Source of the DNA: Bacteroidales bacterium
GTDB taxonomy: Bacteria; Bacteroidota; Bacteroidia; Bacteroidales; P3
NCBI GenBank assembly: GCA_016281475.1
Contig: JAEEIS010000113.1
Span: forward strand, 1-41,864
Direction: 5' to 3'
Length of the DNA stretch: 41,864 bases
This document shows positions 1-8,667 of this stretch, piece after piece; the first letter of the stretch is position 1, and each line of letters begins with the position of its first letter. The notes below the pieces were generated by a model. That model ran no database searches and had not been told where the DNA came from. It saw only the letters and a program-made list of their open reading frames with translations. Made by a program: the position numbers and the translations under genes.

Positions 1-32
1 AGGGTCAGTAATTTATCGGTTTTCTCTTTCAT
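1..32 (-). CDS. 5' end of an unidentified gene (runs off window)
   Basis: An ATG at 32-30 on the minus strand opens a frame that reads MKEKTDKLLT before the window ends. It lies 54 bases downstream of the ExbB/TolQ gene on the same strand, so it is probably the next gene of that transcription unit. In many Bacteroidales the ExbB gene is followed by a small hypothetical gene or by ExbD. Ten residues are too few to identify it, and even its being a real gene rests only on position and frame. Confidence 0.35.
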   Translation of the reverse strand, partial: MKEKTDKLLT

Positions 33-86
33 AATAGTTTAAGGATTTAAGTTTTTAATAAATAGGTTTGAGATTCCTTATAACTA

Positions 87-914
87 TTATTTCTTGTACT
101 TGACGAGGATGTCCATGAAGGAGATGGAACCATCTTCCATCTGGGCAACGAGGCTCTCGATTTTGGTGAGGATGTAGTTATAGAAAATCTGAAGGATGAT
201 AGCGGTGATAAGACCGAAGATGGTGGTGATAAGAGCGAGTTTCATACCGCCAGCCACAACTGTGGGGCTGATGTCACCAGCGACTTCGATATCATCGAAT
301 GCCTTGACCATACCGACGACGGTGCCGAGGAATCCGAAGGAGGGAGCCAGAGCGATGAACAGGGCAATCCAGGTCATGTTGTTCTCGAGACGGGCCATCT
401 GGACACCACCGTAGGAGGTGACGGCCTTTTCGACGTTGTCGAGGCCTTCGTTGACGCGGTCGAGGCCTTGGTAGAAGATGGAGGCCACGGGGCCACGGGT
501 GTCGCGGCAGAGGTCTTTGGCACCGTTGTAGTCGCCCTTCTGGACGTGTTCTTCAATGCCTTCGAGGAGTTTCTGCACGTTGGTGGTGGCCATGTTGAGG
601 TAGAGGATACGCTCGATGATGAGGGCCATACCGAGGATGAGGCAGAGGAGCACGGGGGTCATCCAGCCAGCACCACCCTGAATGTATTTTTCTTTCAGGA
701 CCTGGTGGAAGGACTTGGTCTCTTCGGCGGGAGCGGTGACCTGTTCGGGTTCTTCAGCGACGGGGGCTTCGGCGACGGTGCTGTCAGCGGTCTGCTCGTC
801 GACTTGTTCAGTTGCAGGCTGTGCGGCCTCGGCGGGCTGCTGAGCCATGACACCATTGAAATTGGCGAATGTCAATAGTCCAAAGATTGACATCAAAGCA
901 ATTACTTTTTTCAT
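87..914 (-). CDS. exbB: MotA/TolQ/ExbB proton channel family protein
   Basis: A 275-residue inner-membrane protein of the ExbB/TolQ family. Members form the proton-driven stator that, with ExbD/TolR, energises TonB or Tol. Visible order: a cleavable-looking signal sequence (residues 1-25, ending VMAQQ), a Pro/Ala/Glu-rich periplasmic linker (about 26-70), a first membrane helix (about 84-104, WMTPVLLCLILGMALIIERI), a cytoplasmic loop, then two long helices (about 181-207 and 223-250) with the family-typical GFLGTVVGMVKAF segment. The signal peptide plus linker extension is common in Bacteroidetes ExbB paralogues. A TAnnTTTG -7 box lies upstream. ExbB and TolQ cannot be told apart from sequence alone; an ExbD partner would lie beyond the window edge. 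Confidence 0.9.
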   Translation of the reverse strand: MKKVIALMSIFGLLTFANFNGVMAQQPAEAAQPATEQVDEQTADSTVAEAPVAEEPEQVTAPAEETKSFHQVLKEKYIQGGAGWMTPVLLCLILGMALIIERILYLNMATTNVQKLLEGIEEHVQKGDYNGAKDLCRDTRGPVASIFYQGLDRVNEGLDNVEKAVTSYGGVQMARLENNMTWIALFIALAPSFGFLGTVVGMVKAFDDIEVAGDISPTVVAGGMKLALITTIFGLITAIILQIFYNYILTKIESLVAQMEDGSISFMDILVKYKK

Positions 915-978
915 GATTTAATTTAATGTGTTAATTATTAATTAGTTAGTTTGCTTTCGTGATAGTATATTGTTTCTG

Positions 979-986
979 CAAATATA
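979..986 (-). promoter_or_regulatory. Bacteroidetes -7 box for exbB
   Basis: On the minus strand this reads TATATTTG, matching the Bacteroidetes sigma-ABfr -7 consensus TAnnTTTG, about 65 bases ahead of the exbB ATG. No clear -33 TTTG is visible at the expected distance, so the call rests on the -7 box and on its position in a short AT-rich spacer. Confidence 0.5.
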
Positions 987-1025
987 CGCTTATTTTCTGA
1001 TTTATTGAAAAAATGTTTGTTTTTT

Positions 1026-1991
1026 TTATTTTTTGCGGTCGAAAAGGGTGTCCATGAGCTGGCGCAAGGGGGCTTTTTGGGGGGCGGGGACGCGGACGGC
1101 GTCGAGGTGTTGCTGGGCGAGGTCGAATTGGTGGCGGATGGCTGTTTCGACCTGCTGACGGATGTCGAGCTGACGGTAGATGTCGAGCACGCGCTGGACC
1201 TTGGCATCGCTGTCGGCGGGGGTGGAGGAGAAGAGGGTGCGCAGTTCGGCCTGCTGTGCGGGGTCGGCGAGCTGGAGGGCGGAGAGGATGAGGTAGGTCT
1301 TTTTGTTGTCGCGGATGTCTTGTCCGGTCTGCTTGCCGAAGGTGGCGGTGTCGCCGTAGGCGTCGAGGAGGTCGTCCTGGAGCTGGAAGGCGAGGCCGAG
1401 GTGGATGCCGAATTGGTAGAGGTGGTCGATGTCGGCGGCGGGGGCGTCGGCGTAGAGGGCGCCGATTTTGAGTGCTCCGGCGAGGAGGACGGCGGTCTTG
1501 AGGCGGATCATCATCATGTAGTCGTCGATGGTGACGTGGTCGGCGGTCTCGAAGTTCATGTCGTATTGCTGGCCTTCGCAGACTTCGATGGCGGTTTGGT
1601 TGAAGCACTGAAGTATTTCTTGCAGGCGGTGGTGGGGCTGGAGGAGGAGGTGGTGCCAAGCGAGGGCGAACATGGTGTCGCCGGAGAGGATGGCGGTGTT
1701 TTCATCCCATTTGCGGTAGACGGTGGGCTGGCCGCGGCGCAGGGGCGAGCGGTCCATGAGGTCGTCGTGGAGGAGGGTGAAGTTGTGGAAGACTTCGATG
1801 CCGATGGCGGCGTGGCGGACGGTGTCGTCGCTGCCGCCGAACATGCGGTGGGCGGCGAGGAGCATGAGGGGGCGGATGCGTTTGCCGCCGAGGCGGAGGG
1901 TGTATTCGATGGGCTCGTAGAGCCGGACGGGTTCGCGCACGAAGGTTTCGGCGGCGAAGATTTGGCTGACGGTGTTGAGGAGGTTTTGCAT
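1026..1991 (-). CDS. ispA: Short-chain polyprenyl diphosphate synthase
   Basis: A 321-residue all-helical trans-isoprenyl diphosphate synthase that condenses isopentenyl diphosphate onto an allylic diphosphate. Both aspartate-rich motifs are present: DDLMD at 76-80, followed by RRGQPT, and DDLLD at 206-210 in LQDDLLDAYGD. GGKRIRP (35-41) is the usual substrate-binding segment. The residue five places before the first motif is Phe71, compatible with a short product (farnesyl or geranylgeranyl diphosphate), but chain length cannot be settled this way. The gene is 59 bases behind the BamA/TamA-like gene, at the end of an envelope operon. Its product would feed quinone and undecaprenyl-lipid synthesis. 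The symbol is a family-level assignment. Confidence 0.85.
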   Translation of the reverse strand: MQNLLNTVSQIFAAETFVREPVRLYEPIEYTLRLGGKRIRPLMLLAAHRMFGGSDDTVRHAAIGIEVFHNFTLLHDDLMDRSPLRRGQPTVYRKWDENTAILSGDTMFALAWHHLLLQPHHRLQEILQCFNQTAIEVCEGQQYDMNFETADHVTIDDYMMMIRLKTAVLLAGALKIGALYADAPAADIDHLYQFGIHLGLAFQLQDDLLDAYGDTATFGKQTGQDIRDNKKTYLILSALQLADPAQQAELRTLFSSTPADSDAKVQRVLDIYRQLDIRQQVETAIRHQFDLAQQHLDAVRVPAPQKAPLRQLMDTLFDRKK

Positions 1992-2050
1992 GGTGTTTTG
2001 GTTTGTTTAGGATTGATAGGGGGGATGGATTTGATGGAGGGGATAGTTTG

Positions 2051-4480
2051 TTAGAAGGGGTAGTTGATTCCGAAGTTGGCGACTATCTTGTCCCACGCCC
2101 AGTGGGAGGGGAGCCAGCGCGAGCCGGCGGGGTAGCCGGGGTCGTGGAGTGGCAGGGCGAGGTCGATGCGGAGGGTGACGACGGAGATGTTGGCGCGGAT
2201 GCCGATGCCGGCGTCGAGGGCGATGCCACGGAGTATTTCGGAGGGTTGGAAGTTGCCGAACATGCCGATGCCCCATTTGTCGTTCATCCACACGTTGCCC
2301 ATGTCGGCGAAGAGCGCGCCTTCGAAGATGCCGAAGAGGGGGAAGCGTTGTTCGATGTTGGCGACGAGCTGTATTTCGCCGATGCCCACGGTGAAGTCGG
2401 TTTGGCTGGTGGGGTACTGCCCGTAGCCCAGATGGCGCAGGGCCCAGCCGCGCATGGTGGTGGGACCGCCGCCGACGAACATCTTTTCGTATGGGATGTT
2501 GGAACTATGGCCGTAGGGGATGCCCAATCCTATGAGGGCGCGCAATACCAGCGTGCTGTTGTTGTTCATGTAGATGTAGCGTTTGAATTCGCCGTCGAAG
2601 CGGAAGTATTGGTAGTATTCTAGCCCCTCGTCGTCGGGGGTGCGCTCGGAGCCGTGGATGAGACGGTCGACGGCGTTGAGCAGGTTGCCGGCGGTTTCGA
2701 CGGAGAAGCGGAGGTAGTTGAAATTGGTGCGGGCGCCGATACGTTGGTTGGAGTAGGTGTATTCGTAGTGGGTGTTGAGCAGCACGTAGTCGATGGACTG
2801 GTAGATGAATTGTATGTCGGAGATGAGGTCGGTGAGGTATAGGTAGTATTCGGAACCGGAGAGTATGTGCGAGTAGGAGAGGTTGATGGGGAGAAGCTTG
2901 TGCTTGACATTGCGGTTGTGGCTCCAGGTGTAGCCGAATGAGCCCCCGTAGCGGAGCTGCTCGAGGGTGATGTCTAGGTCGGAGCCGTCGGCGTAGTATT
3001 TGGGTAGGGTGAGGTTGCGATAGAGGTAGTTGGCGTTGAGTTCGAGGAGGGTGTGGGGCTTACTGCTCTGCCACTGGATGTTTTGCCCGAAGGGCATGAG
3101 GAAGTCGGGGAGGTCGAGGGAGGTGTTGAGGCCCGACTCGAAGGAGGCGAAGGTGTTGTGGAAGTCGCGGCCAGAGGAGGCGAAGGCGTATTTGGGCAGG
3201 TCGAAGACTAGGCTGCCTTCAATGTTGAGCATTTCGGCTCCGCCGAAGAGGTTGTTGTTTTGGTAGCCCAGGGTGGTGCCCAGACCCAGGTTGCCACTGG
3301 TGATGAAGTTGCTTTCCTTGTTGGAGAAGTTGGAGGCATTGGTGAGTTCGAACGACATGCTCAGCCGGTGTCTCGGGCTGTTGAGCAGGCGTATGCGGGC
3401 GTCGAGGAGGCGGTTGGTGTCGGTGCTGTTGGGCGACTCTTCAAAGTTGATGTCGACGTATTTGAAGTTGTGGAGTCCCAGGAGCGAGTTGGTGGTGCTG
3501 GTGACGAAGCGGGGACGGTAGGTCATGCCGTTGTAGAGGAACATGGCGCGGCTGATGGTCTTGGGCGAGGGGCTTATCTTCTTGTCATATATATAGTAGA
3601 AGTTGGTGAGGCTGTGGCGCGACTGGTAGGGGTAGACGAGGGTGTCGTAGTGTTGGCTGCCGATGCCCGGCGCGGTGGAGACGTTGGGGTATATATATAT
3701 ATTGTCTATGTGGTATTTTTGTAGGGCAGGGCTGGAGGAGGAGTCGTGCGACTGGCTTTGCGGTGGGCGCACGACTACGGCGATGCTCAGCGCGCGGCTG
3801 TCGTAGGTGGTGTCGACCAGAAAGCGGATGACTTCGGGTCCTGCGAAGTAGTAGCCTTCGTTTTTCAGGTTGGCGACCAGTCGGCTCTGCTCGTCGGTCA
3901 TCTTTTGTTGGTCGTAGTAGTCGCCTACTTTCAAGAGCGATGACTCTTTCCATGTCTGCAGAAGGTCGTGGATGTCCTGCTGGCGGCAGCGGAACTCAAG
4001 GTCGTCGATTTTGCGCCGTTGGGTGGCACGGATGTTGTAGTTTACCGTTACCGACGAGGTCCCGTGATGCACGGTGTCGGTTGTCACCACCGAGTTGAAG
4101 CAGCCTTTGGTCTTCAGCAGGGTGGCCAGCTGCTGGGCGGTGCGTTGGGCGGCATTGCGGTCGTACACCACCGGCGGTTCGCCGTTGGAACGCAGCAGGT
4201 TGTTCAGCCAGTTGTCCTTGTCGGGGTCGGAGAGACAGTAGATTCGCATCAGGATGGGCATCCACAGTATCTGCCTGTTGGGCTTTTGGTGGAAATACTG
4301 CTTGGCATCGGCCAGGGCTTGCGACACCTCGGGCGTTACCGCGCTGCTGTCGGCCATGGTTACGTTGATTTGGTTGTCGTACAGCCGTTTCTGCCCGGGT
4401 TGCAGATACTTGTCGACGCTGCATCCCGTCATGCTGAGCATGGCGCAGACGAGTGTCAGTATGTGCAGGCCTTTTTTCAT
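2051..4480 (-). CDS. Lipoprotein BamA/TamA-family outer-membrane protein
   Basis: An 809-residue Omp85-superfamily protein with N-terminal POTRA-like regions and a C-terminal 16-strand barrel. Members insert or translocate proteins at the outer membrane. I start it at 4480, not at an upstream ATG (4513), because this start gives a lipoprotein signal with LSMTGC and Cys20, and leaves a 4-base gap to the waaA stop. The C-terminal third has the family-typical barrel features: PYEKMFVGGGPTTMRGW (the conserved RGW turn of barrel loop 6), then GEIQLVANIEQRFPLFG and a final strand ending GINYPF. A lipid-anchored N-terminus is unlike proteobacterial TamA but common in Bacteroidetes members. Expected location is the outer membrane. 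It is likely co-transcribed with waaA. The exact substrate is unknown. Confidence 0.85.
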   Translation of the reverse strand: MKKGLHILTLVCAMLSMTGCSVDKYLQPGQKRLYDNQINVTMADSSAVTPEVSQALADAKQYFHQKPNRQILWMPILMRIYCLSDPDKDNWLNNLLRSNGEPPVVYDRNAAQRTAQQLATLLKTKGCFNSVVTTDTVHHGTSSVTVNYNIRATQRRKIDDLEFRCRQQDIHDLLQTWKESSLLKVGDYYDQQKMTDEQSRLVANLKNEGYYFAGPEVIRFLVDTTYDSRALSIAVVVRPPQSQSHDSSSSPALQKYHIDNIYIYPNVSTAPGIGSQHYDTLVYPYQSRHSLTNFYYIYDKKISPSPKTISRAMFLYNGMTYRPRFVTSTTNSLLGLHNFKYVDINFEESPNSTDTNRLLDARIRLLNSPRHRLSMSFELTNASNFSNKESNFITSGNLGLGTTLGYQNNNLFGGAEMLNIEGSLVFDLPKYAFASSGRDFHNTFASFESGLNTSLDLPDFLMPFGQNIQWQSSKPHTLLELNANYLYRNLTLPKYYADGSDLDITLEQLRYGGSFGYTWSHNRNVKHKLLPINLSYSHILSGSEYYLYLTDLISDIQFIYQSIDYVLLNTHYEYTYSNQRIGARTNFNYLRFSVETAGNLLNAVDRLIHGSERTPDDEGLEYYQYFRFDGEFKRYIYMNNNSTLVLRALIGLGIPYGHSSNIPYEKMFVGGGPTTMRGWALRHLGYGQYPTSQTDFTVGIGEIQLVANIEQRFPLFGIFEGALFADMGNVWMNDKWGIGMFGNFQPSEILRGIALDAGIGIRANISVVTLRIDLALPLHDPGYPAGSRWLPSHWAWDKIVANFGINYPF

Positions 4481-4484
4481 GGTG

Positions 4485-5744
4485 TCAAATGTTAGGAATG
4501 CCTTTGTCGACAAGGGCCAGTATCAGTTCGGTGGCGCCCAGGTTGTGTTGCATGTATTGTGTGCACTGCTGCGAGGCGTGGCGGTAGGTCTCATCGTTGT
4601 CGAACAGCCTGTCGAGCGTGGCCTCGAGCTGCTCGTAGCGGTCGAAAGTGTAGCCGCCCTTGACGTCGATGATGTCGCAGGCCTCTTTGAACTTGTGGTA
4701 GTTGGGCCCGAACACCACGGGCTTGCCGAAGGTGACGGCCTCCAGTATGTTGTGGATGCCTGCGCCGAATCCGCCGCCGATGTAGGCCACCTGGGCGTAG
4801 CGGTAGAGCGACGAGAGCATGCCCATATTGTCGATTATCAGCACCCTCGACTGCGGGTCGGCATCGCCCATCTGCGAGTAGAACGTGCAACGCTGGCCTT
4901 TGGGCAGCGATTTTTCAATCCATTCGAGGTGGCTTTTGCCTATCACATGCGGTGCAAGGATGAGCACCAGACGGCCGTCTCGGTGTTGCAGATAGCGCAT
5001 CAGCAGCTCCTCGTCGGGCTCCCACGAACTGCCTGCCAGCAGCACGGGGTCGCCGCTGTGGAGCGAGAGGAACTGCTCCACCTTGTCGTTGCGTTTGGCT
5101 TCTTGGGCTATGGCGTGAACGCGGTCGAAACGGGTGTCGCCCGCAATAGACACGTGCCCGATGCCGTGCGACTGCAGCAGCTGTTGCGATTCCTCGTTCT
5201 GCACAAACAGGTGGGTGAAGCAGCTGCCCACCTGTCTCAGAAACCATTTCCCGTACCATTGGAAGAAATATTGCCGTGGGCGGAATATGGCGGAGAAAAT
5301 ATAGGTGGGTACGTTGCGTCGGCGCAACTGTTCGAGATAGTTGAACCAATAGTCGTATTTGGCAAAGAATGCCACCGAGGGGCGCAGCAGGTTCACGAAG
5401 CGGATGGCGTTGGCCTGGGTGTCCATGGGCAGGTAGCACACAAAATCGGCCTGGGGGTAGTCTTTCCTCACCTCGAAACCCGAGGGGGAGAAGAATGTGA
5501 CGCATATCTTGTATTCGGGATGCCGACGGCGAAACTCCTCGAGCACGGGGCGTGCCTGCTCAAATTCGCCTAGCGACGAGGCGTGGAACCATGCCGTCTT
5601 TCCGCTGCCCACAGGGGCCACCGACAGCCTCCCAAACGTCTGCCGCCATCCTGCCAGCATCTGCTTCGCCTTGGGGTTGAACAGCGACGCTATCCCGACA
5701 GCCATCGCGTAGCACCTGATTCCGAATGAATATAAATAGCGCAT
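4485..5744 (-). CDS. waaA: 3-deoxy-D-manno-octulosonic acid (Kdo) transferase
   Basis: A 419-residue GT-B glycosyltransferase that moves Kdo from CMP-Kdo onto lipid A precursor at the cytoplasmic face of the inner membrane. An N-terminal hydrophobic/amphipathic segment (about 1-20) could anchor it. The family motif WFHASSLGEFEQARP (about 52-66) contains the catalytic-type Glu. The C-terminal nucleotide-sugar domain carries AYIGGGFGAGIHNILEA and FGKPVVFGPNYHKF. Length matches the family. It lies 47 bases after an outer-membrane barrel gene and 4 bases before the lipoprotein BamA/TamA-like gene, so lipopolysaccharide core synthesis and outer-membrane biogenesis are genetically coupled here. Whether it adds one or two Kdo units cannot be read from the sequence. 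Confidence 0.93.
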   Translation of the reverse strand: MRYLYSFGIRCYAMAVGIASLFNPKAKQMLAGWRQTFGRLSVAPVGSGKTAWFHASSLGEFEQARPVLEEFRRRHPEYKICVTFFSPSGFEVRKDYPQADFVCYLPMDTQANAIRFVNLLRPSVAFFAKYDYWFNYLEQLRRRNVPTYIFSAIFRPRQYFFQWYGKWFLRQVGSCFTHLFVQNEESQQLLQSHGIGHVSIAGDTRFDRVHAIAQEAKRNDKVEQFLSLHSGDPVLLAGSSWEPDEELLMRYLQHRDGRLVLILAPHVIGKSHLEWIEKSLPKGQRCTFYSQMGDADPQSRVLIIDNMGMLSSLYRYAQVAYIGGGFGAGIHNILEAVTFGKPVVFGPNYHKFKEACDIIDVKGGYTFDRYEQLEATLDRLFDNDETYRHASQQCTQYMQHNLGATELILALVDKGIPNI

Positions 5745-5791
5745 GTTTATTGCTTGAATGTTTTGAGCCGCATTACGTGATTACGACATTA

Positions 5792-6643
5792 TTAATAATA
5801 GTAATACTCCTGCGATGCCTTGCCTTTCAGCGGGAACATCCAACAGAGCTTGATGGAGTAGACGAGGTCGAAATAGCGGTTGTTGTCCTTGCCGTGCAGA
5901 CCCAGATAGTCGTCTATCACATAGTCGCGCGTTGACCAGCTCCAGCACTGCGATATGTCGAACGACACGTAGAGGTTCAGCAAATTGGCGTTGTTGCTCA
6001 TAAACCAGTATCCTATAGACTCGGTCAGTATCGCACCCTGCCGTTGGTGGTCGTAGAGCAGGCCGTAGTCGCCCTCCACCTGGGGGGCATGCTCCAGCTC
6101 GGGGGAGAAGATGGTCTGCTGCCGCATATAACCTACGCTGAGGCGTGCCAGTATGCCCGAGTTGGGATTCTTCCTCGGAGCCACGACAAATATTTTGCCC
6201 ACGCCGCCCTGCAGGCTGAATCCGCGGTTGTAGCAGGAGACGCTCGCATCGGTGCCGTTGGCGCCGATGACGATGCTGTCGTGAGTGTATACGCTGCCCA
6301 TACGCTCCTTGCGGTAGAGCAGGTTGTTGTTGCCAAACCACACGTTGCCGTCCACCGACACCAGCCACCCGTTGCCATACTTGTAGAACGAGTTGATGCC
6401 ATAGTCCATGTAAGCTCCCGGATACAGGCTCGCCATCGTCGCCCGCTGGCTGGTCGTGCCGTCGGGGGCGGTGCCGAACGAGAACCGTTCCGAAGGCATT
6501 TTCACCCCCACGTTAAAACCCACTATGTGGCACTCCAGCGTGTCCAGTTTTGGGGCATTCTGGGCGTGTGCCGTCGCACTTGCCATCGCCATCACGGCAG
6601 TGGCAACACATAACTTGCAAAATATTTTTTCTCTGATATTCAT
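5792..6643 (-). CDS. Outer-membrane beta-barrel protein, uncharacterised
   Basis: I choose the ATG at 6643, which gives 283 residues starting MNIREKIFCKLCVATAVMAM and a signal peptide ending ATAHAQ; an upstream in-frame ATG (6697) would place 18 unneeded residues before it and overlap the promoter. The mature protein has alternating aromatic/polar strands (for example NSFYKYGNGWLVSVDGNVWF and GILARLSVGYMRQQTIF) and many Tyr/Trp, typical of a small outer-membrane barrel. No specific family could be named. It opens the operon waaA - BamA/TamA-like - polyprenyl synthase. Role unknown; location inferred as outer membrane. Confidence 0.7.
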   Translation of the reverse strand: MNIREKIFCKLCVATAVMAMASATAHAQNAPKLDTLECHIVGFNVGVKMPSERFSFGTAPDGTTSQRATMASLYPGAYMDYGINSFYKYGNGWLVSVDGNVWFGNNNLLYRKERMGSVYTHDSIVIGANGTDASVSCYNRGFSLQGGVGKIFVVAPRKNPNSGILARLSVGYMRQQTIFSPELEHAPQVEGDYGLLYDHQRQGAILTESIGYWFMSNNANLLNLYVSFDISQCWSWSTRDYVIDDYLGLHGKDNNRYFDLVYSIKLCWMFPLKGKASQEYYYY

Positions 6644-6662
6644 TAATATGATAATATTTTCG

Positions 6663-6670
6663 TAATTTTG
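6663..6670 (+). promoter_or_regulatory. -7 box for proS
   Basis: TAATTTTG fits TAnnTTTG, 92 bases before the proS ATG. The predicted transcript would begin close to a 6-bp hairpin (6671-6676 CACGCT with 6685-6690 AGCGTG). A good -33 element is not seen. Confidence 0.45.
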
Positions 6671-6701
6671 CACGCTCAAAAGCAAGCGTGATTTCAAACT
6701 G

Positions 6702-6709
6702 CAAAGATA
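6702..6709 (-). promoter_or_regulatory. -7 box for the barrel-waaA operon
   Basis: The minus strand reads TATCTTTG, a strong match to TAnnTTTG, 58 bases ahead of the barrel-protein ATG at 6643. It faces the proS -7 box at 6663-6670 on the other strand, so the two divergent transcripts would overlap by roughly 20-40 bases. Confidence 0.5.
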
Positions 6710-6762
6710 CGCAAATTATTTGATAACAACAGATTTTTAAATTTTAATTTTTAAATTATAAC

Positions 6763-8235
6763 ATGGCAAAAGATTTTGTAAAACGCTCCGAGAACTATTC
6801 CGAGTGGTACAACGAACTGGTCGTGCGTGCCGATTTGGCAGAGAATTCTGCCGTCCGTGGCTGCATGGTCATCAAGCCCTATGGCTACGCCATCTGGGAG
6901 AAGATGCAGCGCGCCCTCGACGACATGTTCAAGGCCACCGGCCATCAGAACGCATACTTCCCCCTCTTCATCCCCAAGTCGTTCCTCAGCCGTGAGGCCG
7001 AGCATGTTGAAGGCTTCGCCAAAGAGTGCGCCGTCGTCACCCACCACCGCCTGATGAACAATCCCGATGGTACGGGTGTCGTTGTCGACCCCGCCGCCCG
7101 TCTCGAGGAGGAACTCATCGTCCGCCCCACCTCCGAAACCATCATCTGGAGCACCTATAAGAACTGGATCAAGTCCTACCGCGACCTGCCCATCCTCTGC
7201 AACCAGTGGGCCAACGTGGTCCGCTGGGAGATGCGCACCCGCATGTTCCTCCGCACCGCCGAGTTTCTCTGGCAGGAAGGCCACACCGCCCACGCCACCC
7301 GCGAGGAGGCCGAAGAGGAGGCTCGCCGCATGCTCGACGTTTACGCCGACTTTGCCGAGAACTGGATGGCCGTGCCCGTGGTCAAGGGCGTGAAATCGCC
7401 CAACGAGCGTTTTGCTGGTGCCCTCGACACCTACTGCATCGAGGCCATGATGCAGGACGGCAAGGCCCTGCAGGCCGGCACCTCGCACTTCCTCGGACAG
7501 AACTTCGCCAAGGCATTCGACGTGCAATTCCTCAACCAGCAGAACCAGCTCGAATATGTGTGGGCTACCTCGTGGGGGGTCTCCACACGACTGATGGGTG
7601 CCCTTATCATGACCCACAGCGACGACAACGGCCTCGTGCTGCCGCCCAAGCTCGCGCCCATACAGGTGGCCATCGTCCCCATCTGCAAGACCAACGAGCA
7701 GCTGGCCGAGCTCGATGCCCACATCGCACCCCTCATCGATGCCCTCAAGGCCAAGGGCCTTACCGTCAAGTACGACAACCGCACCGAGTACAAACCCGGC
7801 TGGAAGTTCACCGAATACGAGTTCAAGGGTGTTCCCGTGCGCCTCGCCATCGGTCCTCGCGACCTCGAGAACGGCACCTGTGAAGTCTGCCGCCGCGACA
7901 CGCTGGAAAAAATCACCATGCCCATCGAAGGCATCGCCGACCACGTCGCCCAGCTCATGGACGAGATACAGCACAACCTCCTCAACCGCAGCCGCGACTA
8001 CCGCGAAGCCAACACCCGCCGTGTCGACACCTGGGACGAGTTCCTCGTCGAAATTGAAAAAGGCGGCTTCTTACTCTGCCATTGGGACGGCACTCCCGAG
8101 ACGGAAGAAAAAATCAAGGAGCTCACCAAGGCCACCATCCGCTGCATCCCCTACGACAGCCCCGAAGAGGAAGGCCAGTGCATCCTCACCGGCAAACCCT
8201 CCCACCGCCGCGTGATCTTTGCGAGAGCATACTAA
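6763..8235 (+). CDS. proS: Prolyl-tRNA synthetase, archaeal/eukaryal type
   Basis: A 490-residue class II aminoacyl-tRNA synthetase that charges tRNA-Pro. Class II motif 2 is visible in [20 protein letters not shown] (about 158-177) and motif 3 in [26 protein letters not shown] precedes motif 2, as in ProRS. The anticodon-binding domain starts near [11 protein letters not shown]. It lacks the bacterial-type editing insertion between motifs 2 and 3 and has the extra C-terminal domain of the archaeal/eukaryal (type 3) form, ending in the conserved C-terminal Tyr (VIFARAY). Bacteroidetes generally use this form. Its last 57 bp occur a second time, diverged, at 9047-9103 beyond a toxin-antitoxin pair. 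An intrinsic terminator follows at 8257-8291. Confidence 0.97.
   Translation: MAKDFVKRSENYSEWYNELVVRADLAENSAVRGCMVIKPYGYAIWEKMQRALDDMFKATGHQNAYFPLFIPKSFLSREAEHVEGFAKECAVVTHHRLMNNPDGTGVVVDPAARLEEELIVRPTSETIIWSTYKNWIKSYRDLPILCNQWANVVRWEMRTRMFLRTAEFLWQEGHTAHATREEAEEEARRMLDVYADFAENWMAVPVVKGVKSPNERFAGALDTYCIEAMMQDGKALQAGTSHFLGQNFAKAFDVQFLNQQNQLEYVWATSWGVSTRLMGALIMTHSDDNGLVLPPKLAPIQVAIVPICKTNEQLAELDAHIAPLIDALKAKGLTVKYDNRTEYKPGWKFTEYEFKGVPVRLAIGPRDLENGTCEVCRRDTLEKITMPIEGIADHVAQLMDEIQHNLLNRSRDYREANTRRVDTWDEFLVEIEKGGFLLCHWDGTPETEEKIKELTKATIRCIPYDSPEEEGQCILTGKPSHRRVIFARAY
8179..8235 (+). repeat. proS 3' tail, copy 1 (imperfect direct repeat)
   Basis: The last 19 codons of proS, including stop. The matching copy 2 lies at 9047-9103: 50 of 57 positions are identical and both copies encode the same peptide apart from Ile/Val and Lys/Gln. 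Homology starts abruptly at 8179/9047 and stops right at the stop codon. The arrangement resembles the paired attachment sites left by elements that insert at a gene's 3' end. Confidence 0.85.
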
Positions 8236-8256
8236 TAGTTCTACATAATATCGTAT

Positions 8257-8291
8257 TGCCCAGAGCACCACATGTCTCTGGGCATTTTTTT
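8257..8291 (+). terminator. Intrinsic terminator after proS
   Basis: A perfect 9-bp stem (8257-8265 TGCCCAGAG with 8276-8284 CTCTGGGCA), a 10-base loop, then TTTTTTTA. It lies 21 bases after the proS stop and separates proS from the toxin-antitoxin genes. Confidence 0.85.
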
Positions 8292-8310
8292 ATTCTTCCA
8301 TACAATAAAA

Positions 8311-8330
8311 AAGTAACTATTTCGTTACCT
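8311..8330. promoter_or_regulatory. Candidate antitoxin operator
   Basis: An inverted repeat just before the toxin ATG: GTAAC (8313-8317), six-base spacer, GTTAC (8324-8328), with partial pairing outward. Antitoxins of HigBA-type modules usually repress their own operon by binding such palindromes. The assignment rests only on symmetry and position. Confidence 0.4.
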
Positions 8331-8334
8331 GTGC

Positions 8335-8667
8335 ATGGAAAGAAAACTAATATTCTCTTCAGAATACCTAGAGTTTGAGAAACAATTAAATGCCCGAACT
8401 TTAGAAAAATTGAACTATGCGGCAACGCTCTTAGAAACGTTGCCAGTCATATCTACTCGTTTTGTCAAGAAATTGGTGAACACGGATTTCTACGAGCTTC
8501 GAGTGAAGGTGGACAATGAAGTAAGAGTGATTCTTTTTTCGGTAGACTGTGAGAATATCAACAATTCAAAAACAATAATCTTTCTCAATGGCTTTGTGAA
8601 GAAAAGCACAAAAGACTACAAAAAGGAAATAATTAAGGCTACGCAAATATTAAGGAGGTTGTTATGA
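8335..8667 (+). CDS. higB: HigB/RelE-type toxin of a type II toxin-antitoxin pair
   Basis: A 110-residue basic protein with the RelE/ParE-superfamily pattern of the HigB (phage Gp49-like) branch: an N-terminal helical region, then LVNTDFYELRVKVDNEVRVILFSV, the beta-sheet core with the conserved ELR...R motif, and IIFLNGFVKKSTKDYKKEI near the end, matching the usual hGFxKKtxktP-like block. Family members are ribosome-dependent mRNA interferases. The toxin gene precedes its antitoxin and overlaps it by 4 bases (ATGA), the order typical of HigBA. The gene is clearly AT-richer than proS, consistent with transfer. Activity has not been shown; the symbol is by family. Confidence 0.87.
   Translation: MERKLIFSSEYLEFEKQLNARTLEKLNYAATLLETLPVISTRFVKKLVNTDFYELRVKVDNEVRVILFSVDCENINNSKTIIFLNGFVKKSTKDYKKEIIKATQILRRLL

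Noticed and set aside
1005..2054. A 349-residue open frame on the plus strand, Glu/Val/Gly-rich
   Set aside because: It is antisense to the polyprenyl synthase gene, which has both aspartate-rich motifs; the composition is that of a reverse frame of GC-rich coding DNA.
4254..5573. A 439-residue plus-strand frame
   Set aside because: Antisense to waaA and the BamA/TamA-like gene; no motif and no signal.
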